This document shows positions 54,928-63,444 of a DNA stretch of 64,000 bases, piece by piece. The position numbers were made by a program, and so were the translations under genes. This DNA comes from Sphingomonadales bacterium (GTDB lineage: Bacteria > Pseudomonadota > Alphaproteobacteria > Sphingomonadales > Sphingomonadaceae): NCBI GenBank assembly GCA_025352685.1, contig JANXSN010000088.1, positions 62,001 through 126,000 of the forward strand, given 5' to 3'. The notes under the pieces were generated by a model. That model worked only from the letters and a program-made list of their open reading frames with translations, did no database searches and was not told where the DNA came from. Position 1 is the first letter of the stretch. Each line of letters opens with the position of its first letter.

Positions 54928-56117
54928 GCCAGCGCATGACCGCGACGTCTGTCGTGGCGGTGCTGGCCTTTGCGGTCACCGCACAGGCGCTGAGCGGACA
55001 AAGCCTTGACGATTCACGGCGTGCGTTTGTGCGCGCGCAAGCAGCCGAACGCGCCGCCGCACAGCGCGCCGGCCGTCTCGAAGCTGCCTCGGCGTCGGCC
55101 AGCGACGAAGCCGGCAAGGCGCGCGGTGCGGCGGCCGCCGTCGCTGCGCGCATCCAATCCGTCGAAGCCGAGATCGATGCCGATGAAGCCCGTATTGCGG
55201 TTGTCGAGCAGTTGCGAGCCGAACAGCGTGCGCGGCTTGCCGCTAAACAGGGGCCGACTGTCCGCCTCATTGCGGCACTGCAAACAATGGCGCTTCGTCC
55301 TCCAGCACTCGCGCTCGTCCAACCGGGATCGATGCGCGACCTTGTCCATATCCACGCCGTACTCGCCGGCGTGATGCCGATCGTGCGCACCCGCACCGCC
55401 GAGCTGCGCGCCGATGTCGAACGCGGACACCAATTGCGGCTGGCGGCCGACGGCGCGCTGGCGGCGCAGAAATCAGCGCAGGACCAGCTGATTGCGCAAC
55501 GCCAACACCTCGCCGCCCTCGAGGCACGCAAACGCGCGGAGTCCGTCCAGTATGCTAGCGGCGCGATGGCTGAACAGGACCGCGCCATCGCCATGGGCGA
55601 GGAGGCGCGCGATATTACCGAGCTTATGGGCCGTATCGACGACGCAGCCGCTGTCCGTGCGCGGCTCGAGACGCTGCCCGGTCCAGTCCTGCGCCCAGCC
55701 CAGCCGGGGGCACCTCGCGCCCTGCCTATCGAAACCGCCATCGCTACCGCAGCCTTTCCTGCCTATCGCCTGCCCGTCGTCGGACAGGTCGTGACCGGTC
55801 TTGGCGAAGTCTCAGAAACCGGCATGCGTGCACGCGGCTTGACCATCGCCACCCGCAGCGGCGCGCAGGTCGTCGCTCCCACGAGCGGCCGCATTCTTTT
55901 CGCCGGTCCGTTTCGCGGTTACGGTAATATCGTCGTGATCGATCACGGGCTCGGCTGGACGACAGTGCTGACCAGCCTTGCGGCGCTCGACGTGAAGGTC
56001 GGCGACCTCGTAGATTCGGGTTCGCCCATCGGCCGCGCCGGCACCGACCGACCCACCGTCACCGTCGAATTACGCCGTCGCGGTACGCCTGTGGATATCG
56101 CCAAACTGGCCGGATAG
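54924..56117 (+). CDS. envC: Murein hydrolase activator, EnvC/LytM-like
   Basis: A 397-residue periplasmic protein. Signal peptide (MSQRMTATSVVAVLAFAVTA), a long coiled coil (about 35-230, rich in Ala/Glu/Arg: RIQSVEAEIDADEARIAVVE), then a C-terminal LytM domain: GLTIATRSGAQVVAPTSGRI, FAGPFRGYGNIVVIDHGLGW and GSPIGRAG. The expected zinc His of HxxxD and HxH are replaced (RGLTIAT; TVELRRRG), so it is a degenerate LytM protein that activates amidases rather than cutting murein, as EnvC does. ATGA overlap with the HhH gene; ctpA follows. Confidence 0.88.
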   Translation: MSQRMTATSVVAVLAFAVTAQALSGQSLDDSRRAFVRAQAAERAAAQRAGRLEAASASASDEAGKARGAAAAVAARIQSVEAEIDADEARIAVVEQLRAEQRARLAAKQGPTVRLIAALQTMALRPPALALVQPGSMRDLVHIHAVLAGVMPIVRTRTAELRADVERGHQLRLAADGALAAQKSAQDQLIAQRQHLAALEARKRAESVQYASGAMAEQDRAIAMGEEARDITELMGRIDDAAAVRARLETLPGPVLRPAQPGAPRALPIETAIATAAFPAYRLPVVGQVVTGLGEVSETGMRARGLTIATRSGAQVVAPTSGRILFAGPFRGYGNIVVIDHGLGWTTVLTSLAALDVKVGDLVDSGSPIGRAGTDRPTVTVELRRRGTPVDIAKLAG

Positions 56118-56171
56118 CTTTCCGCGCTGCATTTCACGCGCTATCATCGGCCATAGATTCGAGGATTGCCC

Positions 56172-57512
56172 ATGCCCCGCCTACCCCTTCGCGCTCTGAT
56201 TACCGTATCCGCGCTCGCACTGATCCCGGCGACAACAGCAACCTTTGCTGCGGTCGATAACTCCACATACCGCGAGCTCGACGCGTTCATGGCGGTTTTC
56301 GAACGGGTGCGCGCCGACTATGTCGACAAAACTGATGACAAGAAACTAATCAAGGGGGCCATCGACGGGATGCTGGCGTCGCTTGATCCCCATTCGTCAT
56401 ATCTCGACGCACGCGACTTTGAACAGATGCGCACGCAGACCGATGGCAATTATGGCGGACTCGGCCTCACCGTCACCATGGAGGATGGCGCGGTCAAGGT
56501 GATAACGCCTTCGCAAGACACGCCCGCATTTCGCGCCGGGATCAAATCGGGTGACTTCATCACCCACCTGAACGGCACTCTGATTTTCGGCGGCACGCTT
56601 GACGAAGCGGTAGAGCAAATGCGCGGCAAGCCCGGTACTCAGGTCAAGCTTACGGTCGTCCGAGCTGGCCGCGACAAGCCGTTCGACGTAACCCTGACGC
56701 GCGAAATCATCGACCTGAAACCCGTCAAATGGGAAGTGAAGGGCCAAGTCGGCTATATCAACATCAACGCCTTTTCAAAAAACACCGGGACCAGCGTTCG
56801 TGCGGCGTTAATGGGGATCGACAAGTCGCTAGGCCATCAACCTCTCGGCTACGTCGTTGATCTGCGGTCAAACCCGGGCGGCCTGCTGGACGAAGCCATT
56901 TCGGTCAGTGACCAGTTCCTCGACCACGGCGAAATCGTATCGCAGCGCGGGCGCGGCAAGGGCGATATCGAACGCTATTTCGCCAAACCGGGTGACGCGG
57001 CCCACGGCTTGCCGGTCGTCGTCCTCGTCGACAACGGATCGGCTTCAGCAGCGGAAATCGTCGCAGGCGCGTTGCAGGACAATCACCGCGGGTTGGTCAT
57101 GGGCGAGCGCAGTTTCGGCAAGGGGTCGGTCCAGACCTTGATCCCCCTTGATGACACGACCGCGTTGCGCCTGACCACAGCGCGGTACTACACGCCGTCG
57201 GGACGCAGCGTGCAGGAGGGCGGAATTGAACCTGATATCGCGGTGCCTCAGTTGTCAGACGCGGATTACAAGAAACGGCCCCGCTTTCGCGAGGCCGATC
57301 TCCGCCGTCACCTGATCAACGAGGCGAAGGTGGATAATTCAGTGCTCGAAGATGACACCAAGCCCGATCCCCGTTTTTCGATGACGGCGGAGCAACTGAA
57401 GGCCAAGGGCGTGATCGACTTTCAGCTCGACTATGCGTTAAAATCGGTTGCGCGTCTGGGGAGCCTTCCGGGCGCGCCCCCCAAAGGCGACAAGGTGGCG
57501 GCACGACGTTGA
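56172..57512 (+). CDS. ctpA: Carboxyl-terminal processing protease (S41)
   Basis: A 446-residue periplasmic serine protease with a PDZ domain. Signal peptide (LPLRALITVSALALIPATTA), helical cap (VDKTDDKKLIKGAIDGMLAS, LDPHSSYLDARDF), PDZ domain (GGLGLTVTMEDGAVKVITPS, about residues 90-170), then catalytic Ser in DNGSASAAEIVAGALQD and Lys in GERSFGKGSVQTLIPL. C-terminal YYTPSGRSVQEGGIEPDI is family-typical. Start ATG 56172 with GAGG upstream. Its TGA overlaps the dsbB TTG start. EnvC-CtpA adjacency is conserved in alphaproteobacteria and points to joint control of cell-wall hydrolases. Confidence 0.95.
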   Translation: MPRLPLRALITVSALALIPATTATFAAVDNSTYRELDAFMAVFERVRADYVDKTDDKKLIKGAIDGMLASLDPHSSYLDARDFEQMRTQTDGNYGGLGLTVTMEDGAVKVITPSQDTPAFRAGIKSGDFITHLNGTLIFGGTLDEAVEQMRGKPGTQVKLTVVRAGRDKPFDVTLTREIIDLKPVKWEVKGQVGYININAFSKNTGTSVRAALMGIDKSLGHQPLGYVVDLRSNPGGLLDEAISVSDQFLDHGEIVSQRGRGKGDIERYFAKPGDAAHGLPVVVLVDNGSASAAEIVAGALQDNHRGLVMGERSFGKGSVQTLIPLDDTTALRLTTARYYTPSGRSVQEGGIEPDIAVPQLSDADYKKRPRFREADLRRHLINEAKVDNSVLEDDTKPDPRFSMTAEQLKAKGVIDFQLDYALKSVARLGSLPGAPPKGDKVAARR

Positions 57513-57967
57513 ACGCGCTTGATCGCGGCAATGCTGTTGCCCTTGCCGTTCCCGCGCTGCTCATGGCAGGCGCGCTGGGATCGCAGTATATCGGCGGCCT
57601 CTATCCTTGCGAAATGTGTTACTGGCAGCGTTGGCCTCACTATGTCGCGATCGTTCTCGCATTGCTCGCCTTTTTCCTGAACTCACCCGCACGCAATGTG
57701 ACGATCGCGCTCGCTGGGCTGGCTGTCCTGACATCGGGCGGCGTTGGCGTGTTCCATGCCGGTGTTGAATACCACTGGTGGGCAGGGCTGACGACGTGCT
57801 CATCAACGGCGGCGGGCTCCAGCCTTCAAGATCTGATGCGGGCGCCCCTCATCCGCTGTGACACCGCGCAATGGACGCTGGGGGGTATTTCGCTCGCCGG
57901 TTTCAATGCGCTCTTTTCAATCATGGGTGGCCTCACCATCTTGGGGCTCGTGAGGAACGCCAAATGA
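57509..57967 (+). CDS. dsbB: Disulfide bond formation protein DsbB
   Basis: A 152-residue membrane protein that reoxidises DsbA using quinone. Four hydrophobic helices; the first Cys pair is LYPCEMCYWQRWPHY, typical of DsbB, and the second pair is in TTCSSTAAG and LIRCDTAQW (loop 2). TTG start in a TTGA overlap with ctpA; stop overlaps coq7 by ATGA. DsbA is not in the window. Confidence 0.92.
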   Translation: MNALDRGNAVALAVPALLMAGALGSQYIGGLYPCEMCYWQRWPHYVAIVLALLAFFLNSPARNVTIALAGLAVLTSGGVGVFHAGVEYHWWAGLTTCSSTAAGSSLQDLMRAPLIRCDTAQWTLGGISLAGFNALFSIMGGLTILGLVRNAK

Positions 57968-58476
57968 CCCCGGACACCAAGTCCATGATTCGCGTCGACC
58001 AAGCGGGCGAGTACGGCGCAACGCGTATCTATGCCGGGCAGCTCGCCGTCATGGGCACGCGCACGCCAGTGGCCCGAGCCATTGCTGCCATGGCTTCGCA
58101 GGAAGACCGACACCGCAAATATTTCGATGTAATGATCGCGCGGCGCCGCGTGCGTCCCACGCTGCTCCACCCGCTGTGGAACGTCGCGGGGTACGGGCTG
58201 GGCATGGCAACAGCGTTGATCGGTCCCGAAGCCGCCATGGCCTGCACCGCCGCCATCGAAACCGAGATCGACAATCATTACGGCGAGCAGCTCGAAGCGC
58301 TTGGCGACACCGATCCCGAACTTTCCGCAGCCATCACCGATTTCCGCGCGGACGAGGTTGAGCACAAGGCAACGGCGATGGCGTCGGGGGCTGAACGCGC
58401 GCCCGCTTATCCGTTGATGACGGCCGCGATCCGGCTCGGCTGTCGCATCGCAATTGCCGCGTCGAAACGGATCTGA
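57964..58476 (+). CDS. coq7: Demethoxyubiquinone hydroxylase Coq7
   Basis: A 170-residue di-iron hydroxylase for the penultimate step of ubiquinone synthesis. Iron-binding Glu/His motifs in order: DQAGEYGATRIYAGQ, ASQEDRHRKYF (ExxH), ETEIDNHYGEQLEAL, DEVEHKATAM (ExxH). Start ATG 57964, ATGA-coupled to dsbB: both gene products depend on ubiquinone. Together with ispB at 10 kb this gives two quinone pathway genes in the window. Confidence 0.95.
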   Translation: MTPDTKSMIRVDQAGEYGATRIYAGQLAVMGTRTPVARAIAAMASQEDRHRKYFDVMIARRRVRPTLLHPLWNVAGYGLGMATALIGPEAAMACTAAIETEIDNHYGEQLEALGDTDPELSAAITDFRADEVEHKATAMASGAERAPAYPLMTAAIRLGCRIAIAASKRI

Positions 58477-58541
58477 GCCGGGTAAAAGGCAGCCAAATCG
58501 GGCAATCGTGCGTTCATCGGGCGCGTGAAAGGATAACACCC

Positions 58542-58967
58542 ATGAAAAAACTCCTCGCCCTCGCCATGAGCACTGGATTCGCCGCGACGTCGATGATCGC
58601 AACGTCTGCCTTTGCGCAGCAGACCGATCGCGTGCTGATTCTTTACGGGAACGACAAATGTCCCACCAACGCTAGCGGCGAACAGATCGTCGTGTGTTCA
58701 CGACGTCCCGAAAGCGAGCGCTATCGTATTCCCAAAGAGCTGCGTAGCCCCATTTTGATCACGCCCGAGAACCAAAGCTGGGCCGCCAAGGCCAATGACA
58801 CGCTGAACGCCGGCGGCGCCAGCGGGACCGGCAGTTGTTCGGCGCAAGGGCCGGGTGGCTGGACCGGCTGCTGGGTGCAGCAGATGCGCGACGCCAAGCG
58901 TCAGCGTCAGGCCGCGTCGGCAGAGGACAGCGTGACCCAATCGACGCGCATCGACACGCCGCATTAA
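58542..58967 (+). CDS. Secreted protein, function unknown
   Basis: A 141-residue protein with signal peptide (MKKLLALAMSTGFAATSMIA, ending AFAQQ). Mature sequence DRVLILYGNDKCPTNASGEQ, IVVCSRRPESERYRIPKELR and GSCSAQGPGGWTGCWVQQMR has four Cys and belongs to a conserved sphingomonad type of unknown role; the GNDKCP and VVCSRRPESERYRIP blocks are highly characteristic. ATGA-like overlap of its end (4 bases) with the convergent DUF885 gene. Preceded by AAAGGATAA. Confidence 0.85.
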   Translation: MKKLLALAMSTGFAATSMIATSAFAQQTDRVLILYGNDKCPTNASGEQIVVCSRRPESERYRIPKELRSPILITPENQSWAAKANDTLNAGGASGTGSCSAQGPGGWTGCWVQQMRDAKRQRQAASAEDSVTQSTRIDTPH

Positions 58968-60703
58968 CGCTGCTTACCCGCTATCCACGCGTTGATATCG
59001 CGCTCCAGTACGTCAAGCGGCACTGCCCCGCCACCGAGGACGCGGTCATGAAAAGCACGAAGATCGAACTTTGGTCCCAATGCCCGTTCGGCCCTTGCGC
59101 GCAATTCACGGATTTTAAGCTCGCCGAGTTTGTAGCCGAGTGCCTGCCCTGGCCATGAGATGTAGCGGTTTACCTCTGCTTCGATGTTGGCGCCGGTCAG
59201 TGCTGTATTGTCACGCATGAAGGCGACTGCCTGCCCCTTCGTCCAGCCCTTGGCATGCAAACCGGTATCGACAACCAGACGGCACGCTCGCCACATCTCG
59301 TAGCTTAATCGTCCCATCTGCTTTTCAGGCGTGTCGTAAAGCCCCATTTCAATCCCGACGCGTTCTGAATAAAGCGCCCATCCTTCGACAAATGCGGTGA
59401 ACCCAGCAGCGTTCTTGCGGAACTCGGGCAGGTCGAGTTCCTGTTGGAGCGCAATTTGCAAATGGTGGCCCGGGACCGCCTCATGCGCGGTCAGGGCGGG
59501 TAATTCCCACAGCGGGCGCTGCGACAGTTTCGATGTGTTGACGTAATAGGTGCCAGCGATACCCGATGCGGGGGAACCTTCGCTGTAATACGCCGTCGTC
59601 GTCCCTTCGGCCGTTTCGGCAGGGATTGCGCGGATACCATAGGGCAAGCGTGGCAGCCGCCCGTAAAAACGCGGCAGCAACCCGTCGATGATTTTGGCCT
59701 GCAGCGCCGCCGCCGCCATCAATTCATGGGGCGTCTTGGCGAAGTAGACAGGGTCGTTGCGCAGTTTGATGATGAATGCCGCGCGATCGGCATAGCCGGC
59801 CCCTCTGGCAACGGTTTCCATTTCACCTCGGATCCGCGCGACTTCGGACAGACCGATGGCGTGGATTTCCTCCGGCGTCAGCGTGGTTGTCGTGTGGATG
59901 CGCGTCTGCAGCGCATAATAGTCACGCCCCTGCGGTAAGTCGGATACTCCCACGCTCCTGCGGCATTTCGGCTTGTAGTCCGCCATGTAGAAATCGGCGA
60001 ACCGTCGGTATTCGGGCTCTACGGTTTCGCGGATCAGCCTGGCCGCGCGGGCCTTGAGGGCGGTCCAGTCGGCCTCTGACATCGCCTGCGGCGCGCTGCC
60101 CTTGAACGGCTTGTAAAACCGCGAGTCCTCGAGATTGGCGGCGATCACGCCGGTGATCGATCCTTCAAACCCGTCAAGGACTTCGCATGGTTGGACGAAC
60201 CCTGCGGCAAGCGCGGTGCGCGTGATCCTTATCGCTTCTGCATTGTATGTCGGATAGGCGGCGAGACGGTCCAGATAGCTCGCGTAATCGGCGGCAGTGT
60301 TGAATGGCGACCCATCGGCAAGCCCGGCGAAATTCTGATGCCAGCCAGCATAAGTGGTGAACAGCATCATTCGCTCGCCAAAACGATTGGCTTTGGCCTG
60401 TTCGTCGAGGAGCCGCCGCAGGATCGCCTTGTTGGTGCGCTCGCTGTCACTCAACCCCGCATCCGGGATCGCATCGAGGTGGGCGACAAAAATAATGGCC
60501 TCCCTCGCCTGCCGATCGGCAGCTGCAAGCGAGTTGTCCTCGAGCTTTCCGTCGCCGCGATGGTCGCCAAGGGTCGATGCCGAGACAGGGTTATGGTCCA
60601 ACCACCATTCCCAGTGCGCGTCGATAACCGCTTTCAGGTCAGTCGACGGCGACGCAAATACAGGTGTAGCCACCAGCGCCAGAGCAAGAATTAGCCTCCG
60701 CAT
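58964..60703 (-). CDS. Exported DUF885 metallopeptidase-like protein
   Basis: A 579-residue protein: signal peptide (MRRLILALALVATPVFA), helical body, and the DUF885 signature HEAVPGHHLQ (in PALTAHEAVPGHHLQIALQQ, about residue 418), a zinc motif of HExxxHH kind, then AFVEGWALYSERVGIEMGLY. DUF885 proteins are M32-like thermolysin-superfamily peptidases whose substrates are poorly known; short peptides in the periplasm are likely. Monocistronic start at ATG 60703. Confidence 0.9.
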   Translation of the reverse strand: MRRLILALALVATPVFASPSTDLKAVIDAHWEWWLDHNPVSASTLGDHRGDGKLEDNSLAAADRQAREAIIFVAHLDAIPDAGLSDSERTNKAILRRLLDEQAKANRFGERMMLFTTYAGWHQNFAGLADGSPFNTAADYASYLDRLAAYPTYNAEAIRITRTALAAGFVQPCEVLDGFEGSITGVIAANLEDSRFYKPFKGSAPQAMSEADWTALKARAARLIRETVEPEYRRFADFYMADYKPKCRRSVGVSDLPQGRDYYALQTRIHTTTTLTPEEIHAIGLSEVARIRGEMETVARGAGYADRAAFIIKLRNDPVYFAKTPHELMAAAALQAKIIDGLLPRFYGRLPRLPYGIRAIPAETAEGTTTAYYSEGSPASGIAGTYYVNTSKLSQRPLWELPALTAHEAVPGHHLQIALQQELDLPEFRKNAAGFTAFVEGWALYSERVGIEMGLYDTPEKQMGRLSYEMWRACRLVVDTGLHAKGWTKGQAVAFMRDNTALTGANIEAEVNRYISWPGQALGYKLGELKIRELRARAERALGPKFDLRAFHDRVLGGGAVPLDVLERDINAWIAGKQR

Positions 60704-60715
60704 ATTTACCCCCCA

Positions 60716-61194
60716 TTAATCGTTCAGATGCAGCTTCATACCAACGTGACTTTTCACGAAACCGAACCGTTCGTAAAAGCGCTGCGCATCGGTGCGCGGC
60801 GTCTTCGACCTGAGTTGAACCAGCTTGCACCCTCGGGCGCGACACTGCGCCACCGCCCAGTCGATCATCACCGACCCAAAACCGCACCCGCGCAGGGTGC
60901 TGGCGATCCGAACCGCCTCGATCTGTCCGCGCCTCAAAACGACAGGCCAGGCAGGAAGCTTAGCTGCATCGTGCCCACAATCGCCTCGTTGCACTCGGCG
61001 ATGATCAGTTCCTGATGGGGGTTTTCAACAATGGCGCCAAACGCAGCGATATAGCCCTGATCCAGCGGGTCGCGCACATTCTCCCGCCCTGCACCATTGA
61101 TGTCACCGGCGAGCAAGCCCACGACGACATGTAAGTCGGCCAGTGTTGCGTGCCGCATCGTCAGAACTGTTTTGGAGGACTTGAGCATTGCCAC
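60716..61194 (-). pseudogene. Frame-shifted GNAT acetyltransferase
   Basis: The N-terminal half reads MRHATLADLHVVVGLLAGDI, GQEYIAAFGAIVENPHQELI-type sequence (seen as YIAAFGAIVENPHQELIIAE) and VGTMQLSFLPGLSF, then a TGA at about 60944. The next frame continues RRGQIEAVRIASTLRGCGFG, SVMIDWAVAQCRARGCKLVQ and FYERFGFVKSHVGMKL to the stop at 60716. One missing base around the TTTT at about 60947 would restore the whole enzyme, with the acetyl-CoA loop RGCGFG. Could be a sequencing error at a homopolymer or a recent mutation. Confidence 0.8.
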
Positions 61195-61233
61195 AGGCTA
61201 GCCCAAAGTTCCGCATGAAAAAGGGGAAATCGG

Positions 61234-61743
61234 TTGGCGACAGGTGCGCACAAGTCTGCCGGTGCGAACGCGCTGGCCCCCGACACATACGAGCGTGTGC
61301 TTTCGGCCGGGGCAGTAATTCTGCTGACTGCGGTGGCAGCGGCGCTATTTAAAGGTCGCGCACATTGGCCCTCGGTACCACTGAACATCTGGGTACACCT
61401 TGTTACCGTTCTGATCGCCGTCACCTTGACACCCTTCATGCTGTTGCGCCGGCGGGGCACTCCTTCGCACCGCCAGCTCGGCTGGGTCTGGGCAGGTGCG
61501 ATGATCCTGACCGCGCTGGTAAGCCTGTCCGTCCGTAACGTAAACCATGGCGGATTCAGCATAATTCACTTCCTATCGGTGTTCACTCTGGTCCAGGTGC
61601 CGTTGATCGTCTGGAGCGCCCGCACACACAATCTGAAGCGCCACCGTCAGTCGGTGCGAGCCATGGTTACCGGCGCTTTGCTGATCGCTGGTTTTTTCAC
61701 CTTCCCGTTCGATCGTCTCCTTGGTCACTGGCTGTTCAGCTGA
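61234..61743 (+). CDS. DUF2306-like membrane protein
   Basis: A 169-residue protein with four hydrophobic segments (LSAGAVILLTAVAAALF, LNIWVHLVTVLIAVTLTPFM, QLGWVWAGAMILTALVSLSV, AMVTGALLIAGFFTFPF). The HxxLG/RQLGW and RSVRAMV-like charges between helices (THNLKRHRQSVRAMVTGALL) resemble DUF2306. Only a TTG start (61234) fits, with AAAGGGGAAA upstream. Function unknown. Confidence 0.75.
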   Translation: MATGAHKSAGANALAPDTYERVLSAGAVILLTAVAAALFKGRAHWPSVPLNIWVHLVTVLIAVTLTPFMLLRRRGTPSHRQLGWVWAGAMILTALVSLSVRNVNHGGFSIIHFLSVFTLVQVPLIVWSARTHNLKRHRQSVRAMVTGALLIAGFFTFPFDRLLGHWLFS

Positions 61744-61762
61744 CCTGTCGATGGATTGCCGC

Positions 61763-62957
61763 ATGACGCTCACCGAAACTGACGCGTCCGAAAAGTCGCT
61801 CCACGACCGGGCCTTTTTTGGGCATCCCAAAGGCCTGGGATTTCTCTCGTTCACCAAAGGGTGCGAACGCTTCAGCTATTATTCCACACAGACTCTGCTC
61901 GTCCTCTAGATGGTCAAATACTTGCTGCTTCCAAAGCGCGTCAGCGATATTTGGCGCCTACACCGCGCTGGTCTACGGCACGCCAATCATCGGAGGCACG
62001 TTGCAGACAAATAGTTCGGCCGTCGCCTGACGCTGATCAGTGTTGCATTCTGATGGCGATAGGCCATTTCCTGATGGCATTCGAGAGCAGTTTCCTCGTC
62101 GCTCTTGCCGCTCGCGTGGTTGGCGTTGGCTTCTTCAAAGGCCAGGTTAGCGCGTTGTACGGAGAGGGAGGTCTGCGCCGCGCGATGGCGTTCCAGATCT
62201 TCTACATCTTTATCAATGCAAGCGTCATCGCCGCACCGCTTGTGTCTGGGGCCTTGGGTGAGGAGGTCGGCTGGCATTGGGGTTTCGGCACAGCTGGCGT
62301 CGTTATGGTCGTGGGGCTCGTGATCTATCGACGGGCACGAAATGGCTCCCCGCCGACAATCGGCCAGAGCGACACGCCGCAACGGCAACCCGCGAAAAGC
62401 TGACCGGCCAGGAATGGACGCGGGTGATCTCGCTCGTGATCCTGATTCCGGTAATGGCAGTGGCGTTGCGTACCAATCAGGAAATATTCCGCGCGCGCCT
62501 AATCTGGGGTGATCAAAAATTCCAGATGCGGTTCATGGGATCTACACTGCCGACCAGCTGGGCAAGATGATCATCGGGAGTTGCTTCACGATGGCGGGAG
62601 GTCTGTGTCTGACGATGGCGGCCCTCACCCGGGGTTCAGGCAAAATTGGGTTGTTTTGGCCATTTATGTTTCACCTGCTCAACTCGATCGGGTTTGCACA
62701 CATCCTTCGGGTCAGCTTGGCGCTGTTCGCTAAGGTCGCACCCAAGTCGATCAATGCGACCATCATCGGTCTGTTTTACCTTGCCTTCTTCACGGCGAAC
62801 GCCATCGTCGGCTGGATCGGCGGGCCTCTACTCGACGCTTCCGACACCAACATTCTGGCTGATCCACGTCGCCAGTTCAGGCATCGGACTCGTGGCTTTC
62901 GTATTGTTCAAAATGTTCGTCGCGGACCGAATGACACGGGCGGTCGAAACACGTTGA
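61763..62957 (+). pseudogene. Heavily decayed POT/PTR-family peptide transporter
   Basis: Pieces in several frames recall one proton-coupled oligopeptide transporter. From ATG 61763: TETDASEKSLHDRAFFGHPK, FTKGCERFSYYSTQTLLVL and a TAG (Tyr codon changed) at 61907-61909; then SASAIFGAYTALVYGTPIIG; MAIGHFLMAFESSFLVALAA, GVGFFKGQVSALYGEGGLRR, AMAFQIFYIFINASVIAAPL; RVISLVILIPVMAVALRTNQ; LGKMIIGSCFTMAGGLCLTM, KIGLFWPFMFHLLNSIGFAH, SINATIIGLFYLAFFTANAI. Normal members have about 450-500 residues; large pieces between these blocks are missing. Many shifts, a stop and deletions: a dead gene. Confidence 0.9.
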
Positions 62958-63073
62958 AGGTGGTGATCCAAGGCTGAGACGCGGGCGACCCGACAAGCCG
63001 ATCGAGCAACCCGCGCCGCTCTATCGGCCACTGCCGGGGAACCGGCGAGTGTAGCGAGCTGGTGTCTGACCAA

Positions 63074-63340
63074 TTACATGGGCGCTGCAGGCTGCATCGC
63101 AGATATCTTGACACATCCTGCGTTCTTCTTCGCAGCCGCCGGGCTCATGTTTGCACACCGCGCCGACAGGGCCTTTTCGGCAGCAGTCATGGGTTTCATG
63201 GGCGCCGTCATCGCGTCGCCGCTCGACATGGCGTCGCCTGATTTCACCTGCGCCGACGCCGGACTCGCGGCGGCCGCAAAAAGAACGAGGACACTTAAAA
63301 ATTTAAAATCATCAGTCTTCTCCGAGCATGCAAGCCGCAT
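63074..63340 (-). CDS. Small secreted Met/Ala-rich protein
   Basis: An 88-residue protein: a hydrophobic signal (FLSVLVLFAAAASPASAQV) then a Met-, Ala-, Lys-rich tail with repeated SGDAM and MTAPM-like units and a two-Cys element (LSARCANMSPAAAKKNAGCV). Such MxxxKMxxC proteins are common in sphingomonads. The only in-frame ATG is at 63340, giving an odd charged extension before the signal; a single T added to the TTTT near 63303 would give a cleaner start (ATG ATT TTT AAA). So the annotated start is uncertain. Confidence 0.6.
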   Translation of the reverse strand: MRLACSEKTDDFKFLSVLVLFAAAASPASAQVKSGDAMSSGDAMTAPMKPMTAAEKALSARCANMSPAAAKKNAGCVKISAMQPAAPM

Positions 63341-63444
63341 CAGTGCGTCCCATTATGACCGTTACGCAGCCAAACAGCGCTTGGTTATACCTGTTGGGAG
63401 GCGCGCGGCTTGATACGCAGTGCCATCCGGCCCACATACATCTT

